Shown: positions 35,857-45,030, counted from the first letter of the stretch. The stretch: DNA of 64,000 bases from Sphingobacterium pedocola (GCF_015209965.1 NZ_MU158691.1:380041-444040), one strand, 5' to 3'. Notes: generated from the sequence alone by a model not told the origin. Numbers and translations: made by a program.

Positions 35857-36228
35857 TTAATTTATTAACATACCTACGTAATACCAGATATGTTGGATTT
35901 GTTTAAATTTTGATTTTTCATGATGCACTTGTGCATCGAGGTTTTGGTCTAAGTAATGGGCTTTAAATTCGACAGAACTGCGCGTCGAATTTAGAATCTC
36001 AAGCTGCATCCACTTGTTTTGCTTTGCCCAGGATTCAATTTCTTTTTTATGCTGTAACCGCCGTGTTGTAGGATGAAAGGTATCGTAGAGAAAATCAATG
36101 TTGCCTACTGCAAAAGCCGCGTATCGAGCGCGCATCAATTTTTCAGCGGTTTCAGCTTTGGAAATGTCGCGGTGTATTAGTTCACAGCATGATTTGAAAT
36201 CCTGCTCGTTTCCGCAAGGGCATTTCAT
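35857..36228 (-). CDS. YchJ/UPF0225-family SEC-C protein
   Basis: 123 residues starting with the zinc-binding SEC-C motif (CPCGNEQDFKSCCELIH), followed by the YchJ core (AEKLMRARYAAFAVGNIDFLYDTFHP, SVEFKAHY). The cysteine cluster is complete. The family is NTF2-like after the SEC-C finger; function unknown. One base separates its start from the stop of the upstream cupin-like gene, so the two are probably co-transcribed. Confidence 0.9.
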   Translation of the reverse strand: MKCPCGNEQDFKSCCELIHRDISKAETAEKLMRARYAAFAVGNIDFLYDTFHPTTRRLQHKKEIESWAKQNKWMQLEILNSTRSSVEFKAHYLDQNLDAQVHHEKSKFKQIQHIWYYVGMLIN

Positions 36229-36229
36229 A

Positions 36230-37129
36230 TTAATTATTAGACGTTGAAAGTGTACTAAGGCGGTTTTGAAGTGCTTTTTGACTTCTCCTAAATGCTTTAC
36301 GTTGTTTATGATCTACCCATTTCTTTTTAAAAAGCTTACGCATGATTTTATCAGTATAGCGAATAACAAAAACCTCATTAAGCATATTTAGTAAACGAGA
36401 TGGGTGCGTGGGAAAAGACCGTAACGATATAGAAAATCCAGCTTCTAAATAGCGGTTGAAATGCCAATATCCGCTTGGCATAAATAACGCGTCTCCGTGT
36501 TCCATGAAAATTTCGTAGCCTTCGGCATATTGAAGTGCTGGAAATTTTTCGTAATCTGGGTTTTCATAGTCAATATTATATACGGTGTGTACTGAAAGAG
36601 GGACTTTGTATAAGAAAGGGGCTTGATCGGGTGCAAAAAGTACCACCCGTTTCCTGCCTTCAAATTGAAAATGTAAGAGATCGCCTAAATCAATGTCATA
36701 GTGCATCAATACGCGTGCTTCGCTACCGCCAAAAAAAAGAGTAGGAATACGTTTGAAATATTTGAAACCTAAATCGGGGTACGTGAAATTTTTTAATAGT
36801 TCAGGGAGATGATCTGTTATGATATAAAAGAATATCCGAAGGTCGGAAGGTGTTGACCGAATAAGGTTGATGTAATCCTTGAACTTCATCTTGATAACCG
36901 GTTCGTCTGTAGCCTTATTTGGATCTGCTGGTTTATTGTTGTACAATCCTACTTCTTGGTCGCCTACTTTTTGATAAATGTAATCGAGATTCCATTTATC
37001 AAAGTCTTTCCACTGTTTTGCAAGTCCCTTAATCAAAACTGGTTTTTGAGGTTTGAAATAGTTTTCAATAAAACTTTCTTTGGAAATATGCGATATAGTA
37101 TCTATAGGTGATAAAATCATAACAGTCAC
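36230..37129 (-). CDS. JmjC/cupin-like oxygenase-fold protein
   Basis: 299 residues of the cupin_8/JmjC type: N-terminal PVLIKGLAKQWKDFDKW, metal-site-like H-x-D in LMHYDIDLGDLLHFQFEG (about residues 139-141), and the distal FMEHGDALFMPSGYWHFNR with a second His. These are the expected ligands of Fe(II)/2-oxoglutarate hydroxylases (FIH-like). Substrate unknown. The start may be ATG 37129 or the fourth codon. It forms a pair with the YchJ-like gene. Confidence 0.87.
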   Translation of the reverse strand: MTVMILSPIDTISHISKESFIENYFKPQKPVLIKGLAKQWKDFDKWNLDYIYQKVGDQEVGLYNNKPADPNKATDEPVIKMKFKDYINLIRSTPSDLRIFFYIITDHLPELLKNFTYPDLGFKYFKRIPTLFFGGSEARVLMHYDIDLGDLLHFQFEGRKRVVLFAPDQAPFLYKVPLSVHTVYNIDYENPDYEKFPALQYAEGYEIFMEHGDALFMPSGYWHFNRYLEAGFSISLRSFPTHPSRLLNMLNEVFVIRYTDKIMRKLFKKKWVDHKQRKAFRRSQKALQNRLSTLSTSNN

Positions 37130-37237
37130 AGCCTTTTTCTAAAGATACTAAATTTTTAATAAAGAAAAATGACAATACCACGATTTTGTGACAAACTAAT
37201 TGGTCTATTTTAGCGTTATCAATAAAAATAATAGCAT

Positions 37238-37738
37238 ATGGCATCACTAAAAAATGAACTTGTAGGGACGTGGCGTTTATTATCTTATATAGAACTCCCT
37301 TTAGATGGTGGAGATTCGGGTTTTCCAATGGGGAAATCTCCAAAGGGCTTATTGATTTATGCGCCGGATGGTCATATGTCTGTTCAGATTTCTGGCACTC
37401 AAGAGCAAAAATATGTTTCTGGAGATCGTATGCATGCAACAGAAACCGAGTTACAAAAAAGAATGCGTGGCTATATTGCTTTTAGTGGTAAATATACTGT
37501 CGATAATAAAACAGCAAGCGTTTTGTATACCATTCAGACTTCGTTGTTCCCAAATTGGGAAGGCGGAAAACAATTGCGGAAAATTGATTTTGAAGGAGAT
37601 ATTTTATATCAGAAATCATTGGATCCTATTTTGTCGGATGGTCGACTGGTACATTCATATATTACTTGGCAGAAAGTAGAAAAAGAGGTGGCAGAAGAGG
37701 TGCTGAAAGACGTCGAGGACATATCTATTTCTGCATAA
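37238..37738 (+). CDS. Lipocalin-like (Lipocalin_5) protein
   Basis: 166 residues. The N-terminal ELVGTWRLLSYIE and GLLIYAPDGHMSVQISG are typical of Lipocalin_5 proteins (PF13924), with FSGKYTVDNK as a later strand. No signal peptide. Roles in this family are mostly unknown; some members act in polyketide modification. It converges with lysS across a bidirectional terminator. Confidence 0.85.
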   Translation: MASLKNELVGTWRLLSYIELPLDGGDSGFPMGKSPKGLLIYAPDGHMSVQISGTQEQKYVSGDRMHATETELQKRMRGYIAFSGKYTVDNKTASVLYTIQTSLFPNWEGGKQLRKIDFEGDILYQKSLDPILSDGRLVHSYITWQKVEKEVAEEVLKDVEDISISA

Positions 37739-37754
37739 AGTATTTGTGGATATT

Positions 37755-37795
37755 AAACTAAAAAGGTTCGAATAATTTTCGAACCTTTTTAGTTT
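37755..37795. terminator. Bidirectional terminator between the lipocalin-like gene and lysS
   Basis: AAACTAAAAAGGTTCGAA, loop TAATT, TTCGAACCTTTTTAGTTT: an 18-bp perfect stem. The lysS stop codon (37796-37794) starts inside it. Confidence 0.93.
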
Positions 37796-39512
37796 AGTTA
37801 AACCACTGGATAACTTCATCCTTAGTTGGCATCTGAAGGTCAAGTTTCATCTTCTTGCGCATTCCGCCCAAATCGTTAAAGACTTTATTCGGATTGGCTT
37901 CCTTCAATAGTTCAATGGTTGTAAAACCCATTTTCTGAAGTACTGGAATCCATTGTTGGGGAATTCCCTGACTGATGTAATCTTCATTAGAAGCCACTTT
38001 GACTGTTTTTTCCGGTCGCATTTGTGGGAAGAATAATACTTCTTGGATGGATGGATTATTTGTTAAGAACATAATCAGCCGGTCCATACCGATTCCTAAA
38101 CCCGAAGTAGGGGGCATACCATATTCAAGCGCCCGTAAAAAGTCTTGATCAATAAACATCGCTTCGTCATCTCCTTTTTCGGATAGGCGTAATTGATCTT
38201 CAAAACGCTCCCGTTGATCTATGGGGTCATTTAATTCAGAATAGGCGTTTGCAACTTCCTTGCCACATATCATCAGTTCGAAGCGTTCTGTAAGTTCTGG
38301 ATTATCGCGATGTTTCTTCGTAAGTGGAGACATCTCGATAGGGTAATCTGTAATGTAGGTGGGCTGGATGTAGTTGCCTTCACATTTCTCGCCAAAAATC
38401 TCGTCGATCAATTTTCCTTTGCCCATGGTGTCGTTTACTGCGATGCCCATGTTTTTTGCCGCTTCACGGATTTCATCTTCCGACTTACCGATGATGTCAA
38501 AACCGGTAAACTCTTGAATAGACTGCGCCATTGTGACTCTTCTATAGGGAGCTTTGAAGTCAATATCGTGGTCTCCAAACTTGGCCTTGGTCGTTCCGTT
38601 TACAGCAAGCGCACAATGCTCTAGGAGGCGCTCTGTGAAGTTCATCATCCAGTTATAATCTTTGTAGGCTACGTAGATTTCCATTACTGTAAACTCGGGA
38701 TTATGGGTTCTGTCCATGCCTTCATTGCGGAAGTTTTTTGAGAACTCATACACACCTTCGAATCCACCGACAATAAGACGTTTTAGGTACAGTTCATTAG
38801 CTATACGTAAATATAGCGGAATGTCTAGTGCGTTATGGTGCGTGCTAAACGGGCGGGCAGCAGCACCGCCAGGGATAGATTGTAGAACGGGTGTTTCTAC
38901 TTCCATGTAGCCTGCACTATTAAAGAATTCACGCATGGCGTTGAATAATCTCGTGCGTTTTACAAAAATATCGCGATTTTGTGGGTTTACGATAAAGTCA
39001 ACATACCGCATACGATAACGTTGCTCTGGGTCGGTGAATGCATCAAATGTTTTGCCTTCTGCTTCTTTGACAATGGGTAAGGGGCGTAACGATTTGGTCA
39101 GGATACTTAACTTGTTTACGTGAATAGAGATTTCGCCTGTTTGTGTGGTAAATACAAATCCTTCCACACCAACAATGTCTCCGATGTCCAATAATTTTTT
39201 GAACACTGTGTTGTAGAAAGTTTTATCTTCTTCCGGACAAATGTCGTCGCGCTTAACATAGGCTTGGACTCGGCCCGTAGCATCCTGAAGCTCCATGAAA
39301 GAAGCACTTCCCATAATGCGACGGCTCATAATTCGACCCGCAATTCGTATGCTCTTATAGTTAAGTTTGTCTCTTTCGTAGTTTTCTAATATATCTTCGG
39401 CAGTAGCATTTATTTCAAATTCATCAGCCGGAAAAGGGTTGATCCCTAAATCGATGATGCCTTGAAGGTTTTGTCTGCGTTGTTGTTCCTGTTCGGATAA
39501 TGCAATACTCAT
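37794..39512 (-). CDS. lysS: Lysine--tRNA ligase (class II)
   Basis: 572 residues: N-terminal OB-fold anticodon domain (about 55-150) and class II catalytic core with motif 2 (FRNEGMDRTHNPEFT) and motif 3 (GLGIGMDRLIMFLTN). It carries a C-terminal extension of about 65 residues after motif 3 (KVASNEDYISQGIP to the end) with a helix-hairpin-helix-like segment (VLQKMGFTTIELLKEANPNKV), as seen in Bacteroidota LysS. Single gene. A tRNA-Lys gene also lies in this window, at 6005-6077. Confidence 0.98.
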   Translation of the reverse strand: MSIALSEQEQQRRQNLQGIIDLGINPFPADEFEINATAEDILENYERDKLNYKSIRIAGRIMSRRIMGSASFMELQDATGRVQAYVKRDDICPEEDKTFYNTVFKKLLDIGDIVGVEGFVFTTQTGEISIHVNKLSILTKSLRPLPIVKEAEGKTFDAFTDPEQRYRMRYVDFIVNPQNRDIFVKRTRLFNAMREFFNSAGYMEVETPVLQSIPGGAAARPFSTHHNALDIPLYLRIANELYLKRLIVGGFEGVYEFSKNFRNEGMDRTHNPEFTVMEIYVAYKDYNWMMNFTERLLEHCALAVNGTTKAKFGDHDIDFKAPYRRVTMAQSIQEFTGFDIIGKSEDEIREAAKNMGIAVNDTMGKGKLIDEIFGEKCEGNYIQPTYITDYPIEMSPLTKKHRDNPELTERFELMICGKEVANAYSELNDPIDQRERFEDQLRLSEKGDDEAMFIDQDFLRALEYGMPPTSGLGIGMDRLIMFLTNNPSIQEVLFFPQMRPEKTVKVASNEDYISQGIPQQWIPVLQKMGFTTIELLKEANPNKVFNDLGGMRKKMKLDLQMPTKDEVIQWFN

Positions 39513-39538
39513 GATTTTGTATTTTTCGAATAATCAGG

Positions 39539-39546
39539 CAAAAGTA
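39539..39546 (-). promoter_or_regulatory. -7 box of lysS
   Basis: TACTTTTG on the minus strand, 26 bases before the ATG. No convincing -33 element. Confidence 0.55.
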
Positions 39547-39688
39547 GAAAAAACTAGTGACAATTGAGGTATTTTTATTCTTCAATGCTACTTTAATTCT
39601 GAAATTCTGCTTATCTTTGAGAAGTAATGTTGCTTGAAAAATAGGTGTTAAAATTTTGATAGTTAAAAAGTAATAAGTTAAATATTAT

Positions 39689-39720
39689 TTTGCTTTTGTA
39701 TTTACAATTGATTATCTTTG
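39689..39720 (+). promoter_or_regulatory. Promoter of rpmE2
   Basis: TTTG (39689-39692), 20 bases, TATCTTTG (39713-39720): perfect consensus, 38 bases before the ATG. Confidence 0.82.
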
Positions 39721-39758
39721 CACCTCAATTGTTGAATATATAGTAATCATAAGATAAA

Positions 39759-40007
39759 ATGAAAAAAGATTTGCATCCATCAAACTACAGATTAGTTGTT
39801 TTTAAAGATATGTCGAATGACTATGCTTTCGTAACTAAATCTTGTGTAGACACAAAAGAATCAATTACTTGGGAAGATGGTAATGAATATCCATTGGTGA
39901 AATTAGAGATTTCTCATACTTCACACCCGTTTTATACAGGTAAAATGAAGTTAGTAGATACAGCTGGACGTATCGATAAGTTCCGTACACGTTACAACAA
40001 AAAATAA
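39759..40007 (+). CDS. rpmE2: 50S ribosomal protein L31, type B
   Basis: 82 residues. Begins KKDLHPSNYRLVVFKDMS and contains SHPFYTGKMKLVDTAGRIDKFRTRY, the type B pattern without the zinc-binding cysteine pairs of type A L31. Strong promoter and strong terminator, as expected for a ribosomal protein expressed alone. Confidence 0.97.
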   Translation: MKKDLHPSNYRLVVFKDMSNDYAFVTKSCVDTKESITWEDGNEYPLVKLEISHTSHPFYTGKMKLVDTAGRIDKFRTRYNKK

Positions 40008-40037
40008 TCACTTAGATTATATTTCAGTATATCAAAG

Positions 40038-40066
40038 TCCCGATAAGTCTCTTATCGGGATTTTTT
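40038..40066 (+). terminator. Terminator of rpmE2
   Basis: TCCCGATAAG, loop TCT, CTTATCGGGA followed by six T. Confidence 0.93.
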
Positions 40067-40074
40067 GTATTTTT

Positions 40075-41298
40075 ATGGATATGTTTTCTCAACTCGTTTT
40101 ATTCGACCGTATAGATAGTAGACGGCATTTACTTCCGTTGGTAGCCACTCGACCGGTTGGTAATTTGCGGGTTGGAATTCATACATTGGAAGATAAGTGG
40201 AGGGTTATTTTGAACTGTTCGGTAAGTCATTGGACTATAGATTCCTTAATGGAAAAATTTCCTTTGGAAATTACTGCTCCGGCTGAGGTTCTGGTATTGA
40301 GTGCTAATATATTGCCGAATGCAGATCTTATAGATGCGCTACTTGACCTGAAAATCGGCGAATCTTTATTGGATCAAAACGATGAATGGATAGCAACGTA
40401 TGTGCAGGAGTTTACGCAATTTGTTGATTTGCGAGGAAGCCGGGGAAGTGTGGTTTCTTTTGATAAAAAATTAGAAAGACTTCTCTATCCGGAAGATGTA
40501 TTTATATTTAACGCGAATCAGATTGTTTTTGATCTGGAGTATATTAGGATCTCGGAAAAATTCGAGACTGAAGGCGGTTGGAATCAAATTGTTGGTGACC
40601 AGCTCTATATTGAAAAAGGGGCGGATGTACAGCATGCGTACTTAGATTCGTCTTCTGGGCCCATTTATATTGCTGCTGGTGTGGTAGTGGAAAGTAACGT
40701 TACCATTAAAGGCCCAGTGGCAATCTGTCGAAATAGCAGGGTTAAATCTGGTGCAAGAATATATCCGAATGTTACAATTGGAGACAATAGTACAGTGGGT
40801 GGAGAAATCAACAATAGTGTTATCTGGGGTAATTCTGCAAAAGGACACGAAGGGTATCTTGGTTGCGCGGTAATCGGCGAAGGGTGTAATTTGGGTGCGG
40901 GAACTACGAATTCGAATCTGAAGAACGATTGGAAGAGTGTAAAGATGTATGACTACGTTCGTGATGATTTGCGGGATACGGCTTTATTGAAATGTGGAGT
41001 TGTCATTGGAGATCAAAGTATGTTGGGCATCCAATCTAAAATTAACACCGGAACTGTCATCGGGGTAGGGGTGCAGGTTGCAGTTTCGAAATTTATTCCC
41101 AAATTTGTACCAGACTTTTTGTGGCTTACGGATACGCAAATCGCGGCTTACAGATTTGAAGAATTTGACATGATGCTAGAACGAAAAGCGGCTGTCAAAC
41201 ACGAACACATAACGTCCGTAGATAAAAAATGTTATCGACAGGTATTTGATGATACCTGGGAATTAAGAAATAGAATAATCAATACTAAAAATAAATAA
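40075..41298 (+). CDS. GlmU-family sugar nucleotidyltransferase-like protein
   Basis: 407 residues. A degenerate N-terminal nucleotidyltransferase-like domain (NTP_transf_4 type: VLFDRIDSRRHLLPLVATRPVGNLRVGI) joins a left-handed beta-helix of hexapeptide repeats (about 195-345: IYIAAGVVVESNVTIKGPVAICRNSRVKSGARIYPNVTIG and on). The C-terminal helix contains SAKGHEG- and LGAGTTNSNLKNDW-type signatures shared with GlmU. Annotated in Bacteroidota as GlmU family; the exact sugar is unknown. It starts nine bases after the rpmE2 terminator and begins a run of four close genes (tpiA, prmA, mpl follow). Confidence 0.9.
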   Translation: MDMFSQLVLFDRIDSRRHLLPLVATRPVGNLRVGIHTLEDKWRVILNCSVSHWTIDSLMEKFPLEITAPAEVLVLSANILPNADLIDALLDLKIGESLLDQNDEWIATYVQEFTQFVDLRGSRGSVVSFDKKLERLLYPEDVFIFNANQIVFDLEYIRISEKFETEGGWNQIVGDQLYIEKGADVQHAYLDSSSGPIYIAAGVVVESNVTIKGPVAICRNSRVKSGARIYPNVTIGDNSTVGGEINNSVIWGNSAKGHEGYLGCAVIGEGCNLGAGTTNSNLKNDWKSVKMYDYVRDDLRDTALLKCGVVIGDQSMLGIQSKINTGTVIGVGVQVAVSKFIPKFVPDFLWLTDTQIAAYRFEEFDMMLERKAAVKHEHITSVDKKCYRQVFDDTWELRNRIINTKNK

Positions 41299-41300
41299 TC

Positions 41301-42068
41301 ATGCGTAAAAACATTGTTGCGGGAAACTGGAAAATGAATCTGAATTACGAAGAAGGCGTAAGCCTTTTTTCCGAAATCGTTAATATGGTAAAGGACGAGG
41401 TAATAGGTGCTCAGGAAGTGGTTGTATGTAGTCCGGCTATCCACTTGTCTAGTTTAGGAAAATTAGCGTCTATGTCATCTAATGTAACGATAGGGGCACA
41501 AAATATTCATCAAGCAGAATCAGGAGCTTATACAGGCGAGATATCGGCTTCTCAGGTGAAGTCTATTGGGGTTTCCCATGTAATTTTAGGCCACTCTGAG
41601 CGTCGTGCTTATTTTGGAGAGACAGACGAACTTTTGGCAGAGAAGGTAAATGTAGCATTGAAACACAATTTGGTGCCTATCTTCTGTATCGGAGAAACGA
41701 AAGAGGAACGTGAGTCTGATCGCTTTTTTGACGTAATAAAAGCTCAACTGGAAAAAGGATTATTTCACTTGTCAAACCAAGAATTCGCTAAAGTGGTATT
41801 GGCTTACGAACCGGTTTGGGCGATTGGTACAGGATTGACCGCTTCTCCAGAACAAGCGCAAGAAGTTCACGCTTTTATTCGTGAAACGGTGGCTAATCAA
41901 TATAATCAGGAAATTGCCGATAATACGACTATACTTTACGGTGGAAGTTGTAATCCTTCCAATGCTGGTACTCTATTCTCACAAGCTGATATCGATGGTG
42001 GTTTAATCGGGGGCGCTTCGTTGAAATCACGTGATTTCCTGGAGATTGTAAAAGTTTTTAATCAATAA
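41301..42068 (+). CDS. tpiA: Triosephosphate isomerase
   Basis: 255 residues, the normal length. Catalytic residues are in place: Lys11 (GNWKMN), His98 (ILGHSERR) and Glu170 (LAYEPVWAIGTG), plus the phosphate-binding YGGS and GGLIGGASL loops. Interconverts dihydroxyacetone phosphate and glyceraldehyde 3-phosphate. Two bases after the GlmU-like gene and one base before prmA, so one operon. Confidence 0.98.
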   Translation: MRKNIVAGNWKMNLNYEEGVSLFSEIVNMVKDEVIGAQEVVVCSPAIHLSSLGKLASMSSNVTIGAQNIHQAESGAYTGEISASQVKSIGVSHVILGHSERRAYFGETDELLAEKVNVALKHNLVPIFCIGETKEERESDRFFDVIKAQLEKGLFHLSNQEFAKVVLAYEPVWAIGTGLTASPEQAQEVHAFIRETVANQYNQEIADNTTILYGGSCNPSNAGTLFSQADIDGGLIGGASLKSRDFLEIVKVFNQ

Positions 42069-42069
42069 A

Positions 42070-42909
42070 ATGAAGTATGCTTCAGTAGTTTTTAGTTCTT
42101 CTGATATAGAAGATTGGCAGAAGGATTTGTTTATTTCCGGATTAGGTGAAATCGGTTTTGATACCTTTGAAGATGCTGAAAATGGTTTTATAGCCTACAT
42201 ACCTTCTGCTAATCTTGATGTTCAAGCGTTGGAAACACTTATTTTGGCGCAGGGGGATAGATTTCATATAAACTATGAAATTATTGAGTTAGAGGAGCAG
42301 AATTGGAATTTGCTTTGGGAGAGCAATTTTAATCCCATAGTTGTAGATGATCAGTGTTATGTGCGTGCTACGTTTCACGAACCGCACCCCGAGTATGCGT
42401 ACGAAATCGTTATAGATCCTAAAATGTCGTTTGGTACCGGTCATCACCAGACAACATCCATGATGCTTTCTTTTATTTTGGAAAACAATTTTGAAGGTAA
42501 ACGGGTTTTAGATATGGGATGTGGTACCGGGATACTCGCTATTTTGGCGTCTAAGAAGGGAGCTAAGTCGATCATGGCAGTAGATTTCGATTCTATTTGT
42601 ATCGAAAGTGTGGAGGAGAATAAAAAGTTGAACGGTATTTCAAATATTGCATCATATTTGGGGTCAAAGGAAATCATCGGGAATAATTCCTTTGAGACTA
42701 TATTGGCAAATATCAATCGTAATATTCTCTTAGATCAGCTAGATGTGTATGCAAATGCTATGGACGAGAAGGGGGAACTGTATTTGAGTGGGTTCTACTA
42801 CGAAGAAGATTTGAGAATTATTCAGAAAAAATGTGAAAGTTTAAACTTATTCTTTAAAGAAAGTAAGAAGTTGGATACTTGGTGTTCTGCAAAATTTATT
42901 AAGAAATAG
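42070..42909 (+). CDS. prmA: Ribosomal protein L11 methyltransferase
   Basis: 279 residues: an N-terminal ferredoxin-like recognition domain and a class I methyltransferase core with MSFGTGHHQTT (characteristic of PrmA) and motif I VLDMGCGTGILAI (about 146-158). The NINRNILL segment matches the NPPF-like catalytic motif position of PrmA. Trimethylates L11. Cotranscribed with tpiA and mpl. Confidence 0.97.
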   Translation: MKYASVVFSSSDIEDWQKDLFISGLGEIGFDTFEDAENGFIAYIPSANLDVQALETLILAQGDRFHINYEIIELEEQNWNLLWESNFNPIVVDDQCYVRATFHEPHPEYAYEIVIDPKMSFGTGHHQTTSMMLSFILENNFEGKRVLDMGCGTGILAILASKKGAKSIMAVDFDSICIESVEENKKLNGISNIASYLGSKEIIGNNSFETILANINRNILLDQLDVYANAMDEKGELYLSGFYYEEDLRIIQKKCESLNLFFKESKKLDTWCSAKFIKK

Positions 42910-42912
42910 TTT

Positions 42913-44286
42913 ATGCGTATTCATTTTATAGCAATAGGTGGCAGTGTAATGCACAATTTGGCGATTAGCTTGGCCAAGTCAGGCCATCAAGTCTCTGGCT
43001 CTGATGATCAGGTTGTAGAGCCCTCTAAATCCCGACTACGTCAATCGGGACTGTTACCGAAAGAATTGGGCTGGCACCCTGAAGCGATAACTGCTGATTT
43101 TGATGCTATTATTTTAGGAAAACATGCGTCTGCGGATAATCCGGAACTTCTAAAAGCGCAAGAACTAAATATTAAAATCTACTCCTTTCCAGAGTTTGTC
43201 TATGAACAGAGTATAGAGAAAACACGTGTGGTAATAGCCGGTAGTTATGGGAAAACGACCATAACCAGTATGATAATGCATGTGTTGAAAAAAATAGGTA
43301 AGGAGTTTGATTATCTGGTAGGTGCCAAATTAGAAGGTTTCGATTCCTTGATAAAGCTTACACCTTCTGCCCCGATTATCATTATTGAAGGCGATGAGTT
43401 CTTTGCGTCGTCAATAGATCATCAATCCAAATTCCACTACTATCATCCTAATATTGCCCTTATTAGTAATATTTATTGGGACAATTTTAAAGCGCTGATT
43501 TCAGAAGAGGAGTATTATAAACAATTTGAAACTTTTATTGATACTATTGTCGCTAAAGGAACTTTGATTTATAATAAGGACGATCACAACCTTCGGAAGA
43601 TTGTTGAAGAAACCATGGACTGTAAAATAAATCGCCATGGATACAAATTACCGACACATACCATCAACAAAGGAGTTACATTTTTACAAATCGGTGAACG
43701 CGAAATTCCACTGGAAGTGATCGGGAAACATAACTTATCTAATATTGCGGGCGCCTTTACCGTTTGTGAGTGGTTAGGTATAAAACGGGACGATTTTTAC
43801 GATGCCATTAAGGATTTTAAAAGTTCTATTCGCTATTTGGAATTTGTTGCGAGTGAGAATGGAAGTGTTGTCTATCAGGATTTTGCACACACACCTTCCA
43901 AATTGCGATCCAGTATCTATGCGATCAAGGAACAATTTTCCAATTCAAAATTGTTAACCGTAATCGAATTAAATCCGTACGAAGCCGTCGATGATTCTAA
44001 AGTCATACAGTACAGCGGAAGTTTAGATGAATCTGATTTTTCTATAGTATTCATTAATAAAAATAGCATAAAGGAGAAAAATATATTATTGAGTAATATT
44101 GTTAGTAAAGTTATACAGGTCTTTAATCATCCTAGTTTGCACATCATTACCGAATTAGAGGGATTGTATGATACGTTGGAAAAGTTTGATAGTGAAGGTG
44201 TTAACATGCTTTTTATGAGTTCAAATAATTATACGGGTTTAAATTTATTAAGTTTTGCAGATAAATTTCTTCAAAAAAACACCTAA
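42913..44286 (+). CDS. mpl: Mpl-type Mur ligase (murein peptide recycling)
   Basis: 457 residues. An N-terminal Rossmann domain (IHFIAIGGSVMHNLAISLAKSGHQVSGSDD), an ATP-grasping central domain with P-loop AGSYGKTT (about 113-120) and EGDEFFAS, and a C-terminal ligase domain. It fits UDP-N-acetylmuramate:L-alanyl-gamma-D-glutamyl-meso-diaminopimelate ligase, which reuses tripeptide from wall turnover, rather than MurC (the GGSVMHNLA start is Mpl-like). Last gene of the glmU-like-tpiA-prmA-mpl run. Confidence 0.93.
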   Translation: MRIHFIAIGGSVMHNLAISLAKSGHQVSGSDDQVVEPSKSRLRQSGLLPKELGWHPEAITADFDAIILGKHASADNPELLKAQELNIKIYSFPEFVYEQSIEKTRVVIAGSYGKTTITSMIMHVLKKIGKEFDYLVGAKLEGFDSLIKLTPSAPIIIIEGDEFFASSIDHQSKFHYYHPNIALISNIYWDNFKALISEEEYYKQFETFIDTIVAKGTLIYNKDDHNLRKIVEETMDCKINRHGYKLPTHTINKGVTFLQIGEREIPLEVIGKHNLSNIAGAFTVCEWLGIKRDDFYDAIKDFKSSIRYLEFVASENGSVVYQDFAHTPSKLRSSIYAIKEQFSNSKLLTVIELNPYEAVDDSKVIQYSGSLDESDFSIVFINKNSIKEKNILLSNIVSKVIQVFNHPSLHIITELEGLYDTLEKFDSEGVNMLFMSSNNYTGLNLLSFADKFLQKNT

Positions 44287-44300
44287 ACATTCATTAAATA

Positions 44301-44332
44301 TTGTTTTCTTTAATATATTTTTTTTACTTTTG
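44301..44332 (+). promoter_or_regulatory. Promoter of the XRE regulator gene
   Basis: TTG (44301-44303), 21 bases, TACTTTTG (44325-44332), 23 bases before the ATG. Confidence 0.7.
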
Positions 44333-44355
44333 AAATAATAACATACATTTTACCG

Positions 44356-44685
44356 ATGAATGCATTAGGAAAAAGAATTAGATTACTTAGACACCAAAAG
44401 GGGTGGAGTCAAGAAGATGTAGCAAAGCGATTAGATATATCAATCCCTGCATTTTCTAAAATTGAAACAGGTATCACAGATGTGAATTTGTCTCGTTTGA
44501 ATCAAATTTCAAAGTTATTTGGTTTAACATTAGTCCAATTATTATCAACTTCGGATTCTGAAGAAGATAAAGCTAAAGTTGATGAAGTAAATGAACTCAA
44601 CAAAAAACTTCAACAACGTGAAACTGAAGTTATCGAACTACAAAAAAAAGTAATTGATCTTTACGAACAACTTCACAAGAAATAA
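44356..44685 (+). CDS. XRE-family regulator with C-terminal coiled coil
   Basis: 109 residues: Cro/CI-type HTH (residues 5-62, LRHQKGWSQEDVAKRLDISIPAFSKIETG) followed by a heptad-patterned, charged coiled coil (about 72-108, NELNKKLQQRETEVIELQKKV), presumably for dimerisation. Such small regulators are widespread in Sphingobacteriaceae and not tied to phage here. Own promoter and terminator. Target unknown. Confidence 0.92.
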   Translation: MNALGKRIRLLRHQKGWSQEDVAKRLDISIPAFSKIETGITDVNLSRLNQISKLFGLTLVQLLSTSDSEEDKAKVDEVNELNKKLQQRETEVIELQKKVIDLYEQLHKK

Positions 44686-44786
44686 ATATTCATGAATGTT
44701 CTTGATATTCAATGAAACCTATCTCGCTTAGGCAAGAGATTTTATTGATTCCGCTGGAAAACAATAACCGGAAATTCAGAAAAAAG

Positions 44787-44820
44787 AAAGGCAGGTGTTT
44801 ATTTCACGCTGCCTTTTCTT
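44787..44820 (+). terminator. Terminator after the XRE gene
   Basis: AAAGGCAG(GTG) paired with (CAC)G-CTGCCTTT and a T-rich tail (TTCTT), about 100 bases past the stop. Confidence 0.75.
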
Positions 44821-44868
44821 GTGACGTTTTAAAGGTGATGTAGGTTGATTAGATTAACAGTATTATTC

Positions 44869-45030
44869 CTAAAAATCCTCGTCATCTTCATCAAAATCAT
44901 CAAATCCGCTTACCGAATCAATTTCTAAATCAAAATCATCATCATAAACATCTTCTGAATCATCTTCAGGACCGTTAAAATTGATTAAATGCTCATCAAT
45001 TTTACTAGTTATCACAGTCTTGTTAATCAT
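44869..45030 (-). CDS. Small highly acidic protein, 53 residues
   Basis: An ATG-to-TAG frame in an otherwise empty gap: MINKTVITSKIDEHLINFNG, then PEDDSEDVYDDDFDLEIDSV and SGFDDFDEDDEDF. Over a third of residues are Asp or Glu, concentrated in the C-terminal 33. The basic/hydrophobic start and acidic tail suggest an ordered patch with a disordered tail, perhaps an anti-nucleic-acid or chaperone-like partner, but I assign no function. Codon use (GAT, GAA, TTT) is like neighbours. Below usual ORF length cutoffs. Confidence 0.65.
   Translation of the reverse strand: MINKTVITSKIDEHLINFNGPEDDSEDVYDDDFDLEIDSVSGFDDFDEDDEDF

Noticed and set aside
44880..45000. GAT/ATC-rich simple repeat as a CRISPR-like or satellite array
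   Set aside because: It is the acidic codon run of the small ORF at 44869-45030; spacing is irregular.
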